A stretch of DNA of 5,764 nucleotides from contig CANJDY010000189.1 in assembly GCA_947472635.1 (NCBI GenBank), forward strand, positions 1 through 5,764. Direction: 5' to 3'. The notes under the pieces are model-generated. The model did no database searches. It was not told the DNA's origin and saw only the letters and a program-made list of their open reading frames with translations. Both the position numbers and the translations under genes were made by a program. This DNA is from Chitinophagaceae bacterium. Lineage in GTDB: Bacteria; Bacteroidota; Bacteroidia; Chitinophagales; Chitinophagaceae. This document shows, in pieces, positions 1 to 5,764 of the stretch; within the stretch, counting starts at the first letter, position 1; each line of letters opens with the position of its first letter.

Positions 1-1265
1 CCGCTTGAAACGATTGCTTTGTTATAATTGTTGTATCGTTCTGTGAAATCTGCACTGCGGATGGCTTTGCCGGCATTGGTTCGTAAAGTTATTTTATCAA
101 GTTGATAGGCTATGTTCAACTGGGGAAGTAATGCGGCGCCATAATTTTCATCCCAATCCAGTCTGAGGCTTGGCGCAATTTTCCAGCTATTTTGATTGAA
201 CAATACATTTCCAAATGCAGCGCCATGGTTTGTTGCATGATTTCCTCTGTCGTTGGATATAATGGATCTTCTGTCTAATTGAGCTCCTAGACTTAGGTTA
301 AACCGTTGATTTATTTTTTGCGCATACAGATATTGCAGCATTATAAGCCTCGATTTATTTTCATTGGCGATTGAACGGGGGTTGAATAAATAATGATCGA
401 AGGTTTGTTTATAAAGCAGGTCCACTTGCTGGCTATATTTTCCTTTTTGCTGTTTCAATTGTAGTTGATTCCACCAGGTGTTTACTTTTTCTGTGGCGGT
501 ATCAGATTTATAAGTAGTGTAGAAGTTTTGCGCGGCAAAATCCCTGCTATCGTAACTGCTTCTGAGTGATAACTGCCAATCGCATTTCATCATATATGCA
601 ACAGAACCACTTACAGTCTGGTTGTAAAGGTACCCTCTGGTTGCTCCTCTTAAAAGCTGTCCGGAACTATTGTTACTCAATATACCCATTGCCGTGTTTA
701 TTTTGGGTCCGGAATTGTGAAAGCCAGCATTGACATTCATCAATCCATATTCTCCCAGGGCTACTCCTATTTTTGCATTGGTATTCTTTTCTTTTTTAAA
801 TTGGTTGAAAGTTTTTGTAATTACATTGATAACTCCACCAACAGCTTCTGCTCCATAGATGGCTGCTGCAGGGCCACGTAATACCTCGATGCGATCAATT
901 TCGGAGGGAGCGATTGGGATATAGGAAGAAAAGTGACCTGTAATTGGGTCATTTGATTTAATTCCATCCACCAATACCAATACTTGTTGAAAAGTGCCTC
1001 CTCTCATTACAATATCGCTTTGTGCTCCCATTGGGCCTCGTGATTGAACTTCCACACCAGGAACATATTTCAACAACTCATCGATTGAGAGTACGGGTAA
1101 TTGCTTGAAAAGGCTGCCATCTACCACGGTTATGCTTCTGCCAGTTTCACTTGTCTTTTGAGGGGCTCTAGTGGTAGTAAGGGTTACAGGGTCTAGATTG
1201 AGTGGATTTTGTGCGAAGGCGTTTATTGATAAAACAATACAAACTATAAAAAGGGCTTTTCGCAT
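1..1265 (-). CDS. BtuB-like TonB-dependent outer-membrane receptor, N-terminal part (cut by left window edge)
   Basis: The frame is open from an ATG at 1265 to the left edge, giving 421 codons with no stop or frameshift. Residues 1-18 form a signal peptide (basic MRK, hydrophobic core, cleavage likely after NAFA). There is no carboxypeptidase-like N-terminal domain of the SusC type. LDPVTLTTTR (24-33) sits where the TonB box lies in BtuB. Residues about 40-150 form the plug domain: ELLKYVPGV (63-71), VMRGG (86-90), VLVLVDG (95-101), and the conserved RIEVLRGPAAAIYGAEAVGG followed by VINVIT (125-150). The remainder alternates short beta strands and polar turns, typical of the 22-strand barrel, whose last strands lie outside the window. 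Such receptors import scarce ligands across the outer membrane using TonB-ExbBD energy. The BtuB resemblance hints at a corrinoid or metal chelate, but I see no cobalamin riboswitch, so the substrate is open. The upstream promoter candidate suggests its own transcript. Confidence 0.95.
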   Translation of the reverse strand, partial: MRKALFIVCIVLSINAFAQNPLNLDPVTLTTTRAPQKTSETGRSITVVDGSLFKQLPVLSIDELLKYVPGVEVQSRGPMGAQSDIVMRGGTFQQVLVLVDGIKSNDPITGHFSSYIPIAPSEIDRIEVLRGPAAAIYGAEAVGGVINVITKTFNQFKKEKNTNAKIGVALGEYGLMNVNAGFHNSGPKINTAMGILSNNSSGQLLRGATRGYLYNQTVSGSVAYMMKCDWQLSLRSSYDSRDFAAQNFYTTYKSDTATEKVNTWWNQLQLKQQKGKYSQQVDLLYKQTFDHYLFNPRSIANENKSRLIMLQYLYAQKINQRFNLSLGAQLDRRSIISNDRGNHATNHGAAFGNVLFNQNSWKIAPSLRLDWDENYGAALLPQLNIAYQLDKITLRTNAGKAIRSADFTERYNNYNKAIVSS

Positions 1266-1285
1266 AGAATATCTTTAAGGAGCAG

Positions 1286-1320
1286 CAAAAATAGGGAAGA
1301 ATGGTATTTTTTAATTCAAA
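1286..1320 (-). promoter_or_regulatory. Candidate Bacteroidota-type promoter for the TonB-dependent receptor gene
   Basis: Read on the minus strand, TATTTTTG (1293-1286) fits the Bacteroidota -7 consensus TAnnTTTG exactly. A TTTG (1320-1317) lies 23 bases upstream as a possible -33 element, at the upper end of the reported spacing. The predicted transcript start near 1280 would leave a leader of about 15 bases before the ATG at 1265. The match is made by eye in AT-rich DNA, so chance agreement is possible. Confidence 0.4.
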
Positions 1321-1365
1321 AATTTACCAAAGTTCCGTTTTTCGAAATCCTGCAAAAAGGTAATA

Positions 1366-1429
1366 GAAAAAATCCATTTCATCAGGTGAGAGGCCCCTGG
1401 GCCTTGCAATGCATTAGCAGGGATGGACT
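1366..1429 (-). terminator. Possible factor-independent terminator or structured RNA downstream of panB
   Basis: On the minus strand, AGTCCAT (1429-1423) can pair with ATGGATT (1377-1371) through seven base pairs, one of them G-U. The second arm runs directly into a run of six T (1372-1367). The enclosed 45 bases contain a GC-rich hairpin (AGGCC at 1404-1400 with GGCCT at 1395-1391, loop of four) and the palindrome AATGCATT (1408-1415). This begins 42 bases after the panB stop, which suits a terminator separating panB from the receptor gene. The closing stem is short and the enclosed loop large, so the fold is uncertain and a leader-RNA role is also possible. Confidence 0.3.
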
Positions 1430-1432
1430 ATG

Positions 1433-1460
1433 TTTCACCATTCACCATTGCCCATTCACC
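1433..1460. repeat. Four tandem 7-bp repeats, consensus ATTCACC
   Basis: On the plus strand four consecutive heptamers read TTTCACC, ATTCACC, ATTGCCC, ATTCACC, with no spacer. Units 2 and 4 are identical; unit 1 has one change and unit 3 two. The array lies in the intergenic stretch 11 bases beyond the panB stop codon. Seven is not a multiple of three and the array is outside any gene, so a coding role is unlikely. It resembles in form the short tandemly repeated heptamers known from intergenic regions of cyanobacteria. No function can be read from the sequence. Confidence 0.7.
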
Positions 1461-1471
1461 AAAGCGCACCG

Positions 1472-2290
1472 CTAGTACTGTTCCAATTCATTGGGAAAGT
1501 CCTTCGTTTTTACATCTTGTATGTACTGTTTAACGGCAGTGGATATTTGTTCATGTAGGTTTAGGTATTTTCTTAAAAAACGTGGAGTAAAATCTGTGTT
1601 GATTCCTAGTAAATCATGCATTACCAGTACCTGACCATCACAATCGCCTCCTGCTCCGATACCAATGGTAGGAATCGATAAACTATCTGTCACTTCTTTT
1701 GTAAGGGAGGCGGGGATTTTCTCCAATACAATCGCAAAGCATCCTGCCTCCTGTAAAAGCAGCGCATCTTTTCTTAGTTTATCTGCTTCCACTTCTTCAG
1801 TGGCTCTTACTGTATAGGTGCCAAATTTATTGATTGATTGGGGAGTTAACCCAAGGTGTCCCATAACGGGAACACCTGCACGAACAATTTTTTTTACTGA
1901 ATCGATTACTTCTTCGCCTCCTTCTAGTTTTACGGTATGTCCACCACTTTCTTTCATTATTCTTATTGCGGAAGCTAGTGCTATTTCAGAATTAGATTGG
2001 TAATATCCGAAGGGGATATCTACTACGATTAGGCTTCTCTGGTGTGCTCTAACTACGCTTTGGGCATGGTAAATCATCTGGTCTAAGGTAATCGGTAGGG
2101 TAGTAACATGGCCGGCCATCACATTACTAGCACTATCGCCTACGAGAATGATGTCAATGCCAGCTGCATCAAATATTTTTGCAAAAGAATAATCATAGGC
2201 AGTAATCATGGAGATTTTTTCCCCAGCTATTTTCATTTTTTGAATGGTATGAGTCGTTACTTTTTTATAGGCTACTGCTGGAGTTGACAT
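1472..2290 (-). CDS. panB: 3-methyl-2-oxobutanoate hydroxymethyltransferase (ketopantoate hydroxymethyltransferase)
   Basis: PanB transfers a hydroxymethyl group from 5,10-methylenetetrahydrofolate to 2-oxoisovalerate, forming ketopantoate, the first committed step to pantothenate and coenzyme A in the cytoplasm. The 272 residues match the family's usual length and single TIM-barrel domain. Visible signatures are [10 protein letters not shown] (29-38), VGDS with metal ligand D52, VVDIPFGYY with D91, KLEGG with E123, the conserved [11 protein letters not shown] (142-152), the catalytic-base region IVLEKIP with E190, and IGIGAG (209-214) followed by [10 protein letters not shown] (220-229). All metal and catalytic residues expected from the E. 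coli enzyme are present. The ATG at 2290 is preferred because TTHTIQKMK (12-20) aligns with the N-terminus of E. coli PanB; the Met at residue 19 would cut into that region. No panC, panD or panE lies in the window. It is 100 bases from ppx and may have its own promoter, although none is clear. Confidence 0.97.
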   Translation of the reverse strand: MSTPAVAYKKVTTHTIQKMKIAGEKISMITAYDYSFAKIFDAAGIDIILVGDSASNVMAGHVTTLPITLDQMIYHAQSVVRAHQRSLIVVDIPFGYYQSNSEIALASAIRIMKESGGHTVKLEGGEEVIDSVKKIVRAGVPVMGHLGLTPQSINKFGTYTVRATEEVEADKLRKDALLLQEAGCFAIVLEKIPASLTKEVTDSLSIPTIGIGAGGDCDGQVLVMHDLLGINTDFTPRFLRKYLNLHEQISTAVKQYIQDVKTKDFPNELEQY

Positions 2291-2318
2291 AAAGGGTTAT
2301 TTTGTATTATTAACGGGT

Positions 2319-2371
2319 AAGTATTTTTAAATTGCTGCAAAGCGACAAGGTATTTTTCTGGGTATTTTTTC
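2319..2371. repeat. AT-rich direct repeats in the ppx-panB intergenic region
   Basis: On the plus strand GGTATTTTTC (2349-2358) and GGTATTTTTTC (2361-2371) are near-identical and repeat with a 12-base period. A third, partial copy, AAGTATTTTT, lies at 2319-2328. They occupy the 100-base gap upstream of panB, so they could be regulatory binding sites or simply slipped AT-rich sequence. The same GGTATTTTTT occurs upstream of the receptor gene (1303-1312). The repeat is seen directly; any role is a guess. Confidence 0.45.
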
Positions 2372-2390
2372 GTTATCAATCCAATAATAA

Positions 2391-3290
2391 TTATTCTTTT
2401 TCTTGGTATTCATCTTTTACTTCTTCCCACAAATGTTTTACTAATCCATCGGCCAAACCAATCTTTGGAACATAAATTTGGTCGGCACCGGCCCATCGCA
2501 TCACGTTAATGTAAATCAGTATGGCCGGGACTATTACGTCGGCCCTATCGGCTCTTAGATTATACTTTAAGGTTCTGTCAGATAAATTAACACTGCTTAG
2601 TTCCTTGTAATAATCCCTTAATAGCTCGAGGGTAAGCGGTTTGCCATCTTTTCGTTTGCTCATTGAAAAAACCTTGTTGATATTTCCCCCGCTGCCAATT
2701 GCTACAACTTCTTTTTGACCTTTGATTACATTTCGCAAAACGTCTTTCATTTCATCCCAATCCTTGTCGGTTACCATATTTTTAAGTAGCCGGATAGTAC
2801 CGATGTTGAATGATTTTTTGTAGATAAGAATTCCGTTGCTAAAGAAAGAAATTTCAGTACTACCGCCTCCTACATCAATGTACAGGTAGCTATGGTCCTT
2901 GTCCATATTCTCTGCCACATGGTTTTCATAAATCAATCCGGCTTCAAAGTCACCAGATATCACCTCGATTTCGATTTCAGTTTCCAGTTTAACTTTTCGG
3001 ATAATGTCTGCCGAATTTTTCGCATCTCTCATTGCGCTGGTGGCACAGGCTTTGATAAAGGTAACATTATAGGCATTGCATAAATGTTTATAGGCTTTCA
3101 TGGTTTGTAGCACCATTCCTATTTTTGGCTTTGAAATAATTCCAAATTCAAATACATCAAAACCTAGTCGCAAGGGTACCCTTACTAAATTGAGTTTATT
3201 AAAATTGGTGGCACCTTTTTCGTCAATCGATACTTCTGTGATTAACAGTCTTGCCGCATTACTGCCGATATCGATTGCTGCTAATCTCAT
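2391..3290 (-). CDS. ppx: Exopolyphosphatase of the Ppx/GppA family, short two-domain form
   Basis: The protein belongs to the Ppx/GppA phosphatases of the actin/Hsp70-like ASKHA fold, which hydrolyse terminal phosphates from polyphosphate or the 5' phosphate of pppGpp. Visible motifs are the N-terminal phosphate loop LAAIDIGSNAARLL (3-16), ACATSAMRDAKN (81-92), VISGDFEAGLIY (110-121) with E116 at the position of E. coli Ppx catalytic Glu121, the second phosphate loop YIDVGGGSTEISFF (137-150), VAIGSGGNINKVF (196-208), RADRADVIVPA (246-256) and IGLADGL (277-283). At 299 residues it has the two ASKHA subdomains but lacks the C-terminal helical domains of the roughly 500-residue E. coli enzyme, as is usual for short Ppx proteins. 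The ATG at 3290 lies four bases after the ppk1 stop, implying co-transcription and probable translational coupling. That neighbourhood favours polyphosphate over pppGpp as substrate, but family members can take both and sequence alone does not decide. Confidence 0.93.
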   Translation of the reverse strand: MRLAAIDIGSNAARLLITEVSIDEKGATNFNKLNLVRVPLRLGFDVFEFGIISKPKIGMVLQTMKAYKHLCNAYNVTFIKACATSAMRDAKNSADIIRKVKLETEIEIEVISGDFEAGLIYENHVAENMDKDHSYLYIDVGGGSTEISFFSNGILIYKKSFNIGTIRLLKNMVTDKDWDEMKDVLRNVIKGQKEVVAIGSGGNINKVFSMSKRKDGKPLTLELLRDYYKELSSVNLSDRTLKYNLRADRADVIVPAILIYINVMRWAGADQIYVPKIGLADGLVKHLWEEVKDEYQEKE

Positions 3291-3294
3291 ATTG

Positions 3295-5361
3295 TTAATT
3301 ACTCAGTTTACGGTTTAAATAATTGTAGGTTTCTACCTGCGAACGAATTTTCTTTGTATTTCTTGGATTCACATATTGGTTGGAAAGCAGGTTGTCCAAT
3401 TTTCGCGCCTTGATATTGTCCGACAATTGGATCTGTAAAATATCCTTCAATTCCTGCTGGATTGATTTATTGAATATGGGACAAGCGACTTCTATGCGGT
3501 GGTCAATATTTCTAACCATCCAATCTGCTGAGGAAATAAATACTTTTTCATCTCCATTATTATGAAAAAGCATTATCCTGGCATGTTCGAGGTATTCATC
3601 CACGATACTGATTGCCTGAACAGGATGTAGATACTGTTTATTATCTGTTAACATACAAAATATGCCCCTCACCACTATTTTAATTTCTACGCCGGCTTTT
3701 GCAGCTTCATACAATTTTTCAATTAATGACTCATCACTGAGTGAATTTACTTTCAGCAGGATGGCTGCATATTTTCCTGATTTGGCATATTTTATTTCTT
3801 TCGCGATTAGCTGCATCAGTTGATTCCGCATGTTGGTAGGACTTACCAATAGTGTTTTGCAGGCGCTTAAAAAACTTATCCTTGTTTTCGGTTGTTCTAA
3901 ATAATGAAAAACACGGATTACATCTGCCATGATATTCTTGTCTGCAGTAAGCAGGCAATGATCTCCGTATATTTTGGCAGTGCGTTCATTTAAGTTGCCG
4001 GTACTTACAAATCCGTAGTGAAGCGTTTTATTGTTGATTACTTTTTTTATAAGGCAAATTTTACAGTGCACTTTCATATTGGGAACACCTATCAGCACTT
4101 TAACACCTGCTTCCTCCAATTCTTCTTTCCATTCTAGGTTAGCTTCTTCGTCAAACCTTGCCCTTAGTTCAATCACTGCCGTCACCTGTTTACCATTTCG
4201 AACCGCATTGGTTATGGCATTAATTATTTTGGATCGGGGTGCAAGTCGGTAACAAGTAATTTTGATACTAGTGACTTGTGGGTCTATGGCTGCTTCCCTA
4301 AGCAAATCGGTTACACTATCATAGGAGTGATACGGAAAGCTAAGCAAAACATCTTTTTTTAAAACGATGTCCGATACACGGGTGGCATTGATTAGAGCGG
4401 GATGTACAAATGGTTTTTTACGGCTACTTTTTTGCTCAAATACAGATTCTGGAAAATCAATAAAATCCTTAAAATTATGAATCCTTCCACCAGGTATTAG
4501 GTTGTCTTTTTCAGAGAGCCCCAATCTTTTTACCAAATAAGTGAGAAGGGAAGGGTCAATGTCCCTGTCAAATATAAACCGGACTGGTTTTCCTTTTTTT
4601 CTGTTTTTAATTCCCTTTTCTAATTTTTCCATTAAAGAAGTGGCTACATCATTGTCTATGTCAATTTCGGCATCACGGGTAACTTTTATGATATGAGCCG
4701 AAAAAACATCATATCCGAAAAAAGAAAAAATATAAGGAAGGCAAAACCGAATAACATCTTCCAGTAAAATAATGTGTTTTTCATTTTGCTTGGAGGGAAG
4801 AAGTATAAATCTTGGTAATCGTCTTGCAGGCACCGATACCAGCGCAAAACGTTGGGGAATGCTTTTGTCTTTTTTTGATAATTTACAGGCTAGGTAAATC
4901 GATTTGTCGCTCAGTGTTGGAAATGCCTGTATGCTTTCAATCATCAGCGGTACAATATTACTCCTGATTTCATCATTGAAATAGGTAGTAATAAATTTTT
5001 GTTGAACCCTGTTGAGTTGCTTTTCATTGATTAGGAATGTCTTTTGTTTTTTTAACTCCCTTAGTATTTCATTCCAAATGCGGTCAAACTCTTTTTGTTG
5101 GGCGATTACTCTTTCCTGTATTTGCGCTAAGATCATTTCTGGAGAAACTTCCAGGTGCATATTCCCCTTGTTGCCAACGGCAATCATCCGCTTGAGTGTT
5201 GCCACCCGTACGCGGAAAAATTCATCCAAATTATTTGAAAAAATACCCAAAAAACGAATTCTTTCTCTTAAAGGAACGGATTCATCTGCAGCTTCCTGCA
5301 AGACCCTGCTATTAAAAGATAACCAACTGATATCCCGAACAATTACTTTTTGTTTTATCAA
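3295..5361 (-). CDS. ppk1: Polyphosphate kinase 1
   Basis: Ppk1 reversibly moves the gamma-phosphate of ATP onto a growing inorganic polyphosphate chain through a phosphohistidine; it is often membrane-associated. At 688 residues it equals my recollection of the E. coli enzyme's length and shows all four domains. The N domain begins ISWLSFNSRVLQEAAD (11-26) and includes FLGIFSNNLDEFFRVR (37-52), with N44 at the adenine-contact position. A head domain follows to about residue 310. C1 carries CYR (R372) and ARFDEE (R402), the magnesium-binding arginines; MKVHCK with H432, the autophosphorylated histidine; and STGNLNERTAKIYGDH (453-468). C2 carries SIVDEYLEHARI with H593 and ISSADWMVRNID (609-620). 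The conserved basic tail is complete. Residue 451 is Phe where E. coli has a second histidine. The start is TTG at 5361: an in-frame stop lies at 5370-5368 and the first in-frame ATG encodes residue 60, inside the conserved N domain. ppx follows after four bases. Confidence 0.98.
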   Translation of the reverse strand: MIKQKVIVRDISWLSFNSRVLQEAADESVPLRERIRFLGIFSNNLDEFFRVRVATLKRMIAVGNKGNMHLEVSPEMILAQIQERVIAQQKEFDRIWNEILRELKKQKTFLINEKQLNRVQQKFITTYFNDEIRSNIVPLMIESIQAFPTLSDKSIYLACKLSKKDKSIPQRFALVSVPARRLPRFILLPSKQNEKHIILLEDVIRFCLPYIFSFFGYDVFSAHIIKVTRDAEIDIDNDVATSLMEKLEKGIKNRKKGKPVRFIFDRDIDPSLLTYLVKRLGLSEKDNLIPGGRIHNFKDFIDFPESVFEQKSSRKKPFVHPALINATRVSDIVLKKDVLLSFPYHSYDSVTDLLREAAIDPQVTSIKITCYRLAPRSKIINAITNAVRNGKQVTAVIELRARFDEEANLEWKEELEEAGVKVLIGVPNMKVHCKICLIKKVINNKTLHYGFVSTGNLNERTAKIYGDHCLLTADKNIMADVIRVFHYLEQPKTRISFLSACKTLLVSPTNMRNQLMQLIAKEIKYAKSGKYAAILLKVNSLSDESLIEKLYEAAKAGVEIKIVVRGIFCMLTDNKQYLHPVQAISIVDEYLEHARIMLFHNNGDEKVFISSADWMVRNIDHRIEVACPIFNKSIQQELKDILQIQLSDNIKARKLDNLLSNQYVNPRNTKKIRSQVETYNYLNRKLSN

Positions 5362-5370
5362 CGATTTTTA
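5359..5370 (-). promoter_or_regulatory. TTG start codon of ppk1 bounded by an upstream in-frame stop
   Basis: Read on the minus strand the bases are TAA AAA TCG TTG. The stop at 5370-5368 closes the ppk1 frame only two codons before TTG, and no ATG or GTG is available between that stop and the conserved N-terminal motif. Starting at TTG puts ten residues before ISWLSFN, about the same leader as in E. coli Ppk (ten residues before ELSWLSFN). The region is A/T-rich without a Shine-Dalgarno sequence, as usual in Bacteroidota. ATA or ATT initiation a few codons further in is the only other choice. Confidence 0.75.
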
Positions 5371-5385
5371 TTTAGAATAATCTTT

Positions 5386-5393
5386 CAAAAGTA
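5386..5393 (-). promoter_or_regulatory. Candidate -7 promoter element for ppk1-ppx
   Basis: On the minus strand TACTTTTG fits TAnnTTTG exactly and ends 25 bases before the ppk1 start, similar to the geometry seen before the receptor gene. At 17-23 bases upstream there is only a T-rich stretch and no TTG, so the -33 element is poor or absent. The polyphosphate genes may therefore have their own weak promoter, or be read through from the membrane-protein gene 82 bases upstream. Confidence 0.35.
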
Positions 5394-5443
5394 AGTAGTT
5401 GGCTTAATAAAAAAAGAAAATGAAGGTTAAGTTTTTGTTTTAT

Positions 5444-5764
5444 TTAATCAGCAGCGGTTATAGGGTTGGTCGGTTGCCTATTATAATAGGGTAAGGCAAG
5501 CAGCGAAACAAAGCCTACCACCAAAATAATGAAAAATTGAGCAACCCATTGAAGTAGTCCATTGGCATACCCGTGCCCTTCATCGATGCCATATAAAACC
5601 ATTACCCCCATTATAAACCATTGGTAACTGCCAATTCCGCCGGGAGTGATAATCATACCGATACTGGCAAAGGCCAACACAGGAAAAGCAGCTGCAATGG
5701 GCAGTCCGGAGGTTTCTGGAATTACAAAAAATCCAAGATAAGTCCCCGCTGCATAGCAGCTCCA
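5444..5764 (-). CDS. Flippase-like / lysylphosphatidylglycerol-synthase transmembrane family protein, C-terminal 106 residues (cut by right window edge)
   Basis: The frame runs open from the right edge to the TAA at 5446-5444, so only the C-terminus is present. It is strongly hydrophobic: a segment PIAAAFPVLAFASIGMII, then the glycine turn TPGGIGSYQWF, a membrane segment FIMGVMVLYGI, a short polar loop DEGHGY, and a long segment GLLQWVAQFFIILVVGFVSL, ending in the polar tail YYNRQPTNPITAAD. A PGGIG turn followed by a membrane helix and a final long helix resembles the C-terminus of LPG-synthase transmembrane / YbhN (UPF0104) proteins, which have about eight or nine membrane helices and include the MprF lysyl-lipid flippase domain and many uncharacterised members. 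The fragment contains no soluble catalytic domain, and what it moves or modifies cannot be told. A GTG at 5680 is an internal valine, since homologous-looking sequence continues upstream to the edge. Family assignment rests on one short region. Confidence 0.75.
   Translation of the reverse strand, partial: WSCYAAGTYLGFFVIPETSGLPIAAAFPVLAFASIGMIITPGGIGSYQWFIMGVMVLYGIDEGHGYANGLLQWVAQFFIILVVGFVSLLALPYYNRQPTNPITAAD

Noticed and set aside
1266..1471. Cobalamin or TPP riboswitch upstream of the receptor gene
   Set aside because: No B12 box or its complement is present, and the ACCTGATG string alone lacks the other conserved TPP elements.
1303..1474. Open plus-strand frame through the panB-receptor intergenic region
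   Set aside because: It has no usable ATG start, is about 57 codons long, runs through the tandem repeats and encodes nothing recognisable.
2338..2345. -7 element for panB (TCGCTTTG on the minus strand)
   Set aside because: It mismatches TAnnTTTG at its conserved A and has no clear -33 partner, so it was not called.
2383..2395. Terminator after ppx based on the AATAATTATT palindrome
   Set aside because: The stem would be entirely A-T with no loop and no following T-run, too weak to support a terminator.
3734..3958. Minus-strand frame of 74 codons inside ppk1
   Set aside because: It is an out-of-frame shadow within strongly conserved ppk1 sequence; the ppk1 frame is intact across it, so it is not a frameshift remnant.
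5012..5380. Plus-strand frame of 122 codons opposite the ppk1 start
   Set aside because: It is antisense to the conserved N domain of ppk1, resembles no family and is explained by the base composition of the opposite strand.
5444..5680. Separate 78-residue small membrane protein starting at GTG 5680
   Set aside because: The frame continues open to the window edge with matching hydrophobic character, so this is the end of a larger membrane protein.

Overview
The window looks like ordinary chromosomal DNA from a member of the Bacteroidota, plausibly a Chitinophagaceae-like genome. This is inferred from moderately AT-rich coding sequence, A/T-rich start regions without Shine-Dalgarno sequences, TAnnTTTG-type -7 promoter elements, a short two-domain Ppx, and the style of the TonB-dependent receptor. 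All five genes lie on the minus strand, so transcription runs from high to low coordinates. I see no rRNA or tRNA gene, CRISPR array, insertion sequence or phage gene.

Layout in the direction of transcription. 5764-5444 is the C-terminal end of a multi-pass membrane protein of the flippase-like / lysylphosphatidylglycerol-synthase transmembrane (YbhN, UPF0104) type, cut by the right edge. After 82 bases with a candidate -7 element comes a complete polyphosphate kinase, ppk1 (5361-3295), which appears to start at TTG. Four bases after its stop begins a short exopolyphosphatase, ppx (3290-2391). After 100 bases containing AT-rich direct repeats comes panB (2290-1472), the first committed enzyme of pantothenate synthesis. 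A 206-base intergenic stretch follows, with four 7-bp tandem repeats, a possible terminator and a promoter candidate. Last is the N-terminal 421 codons of a BtuB-like TonB-dependent outer-membrane receptor (1265-1), cut by the left edge.

ppk1 and ppx form a compact polyphosphate module: one enzyme builds the polymer from ATP and the other hydrolyses it, and the spacing suggests one transcript with coupled translation. panB (coenzyme A supply), the membrane protein and the receptor have no obvious functional link to it.

I found no convincing undescribed system. The points most worth a second look are the TTG start of ppk1, a phenylalanine where E. coli Ppk has a second conserved histidine, the heptamer repeat behind panB, and the possible structured RNA between panB and the receptor gene.
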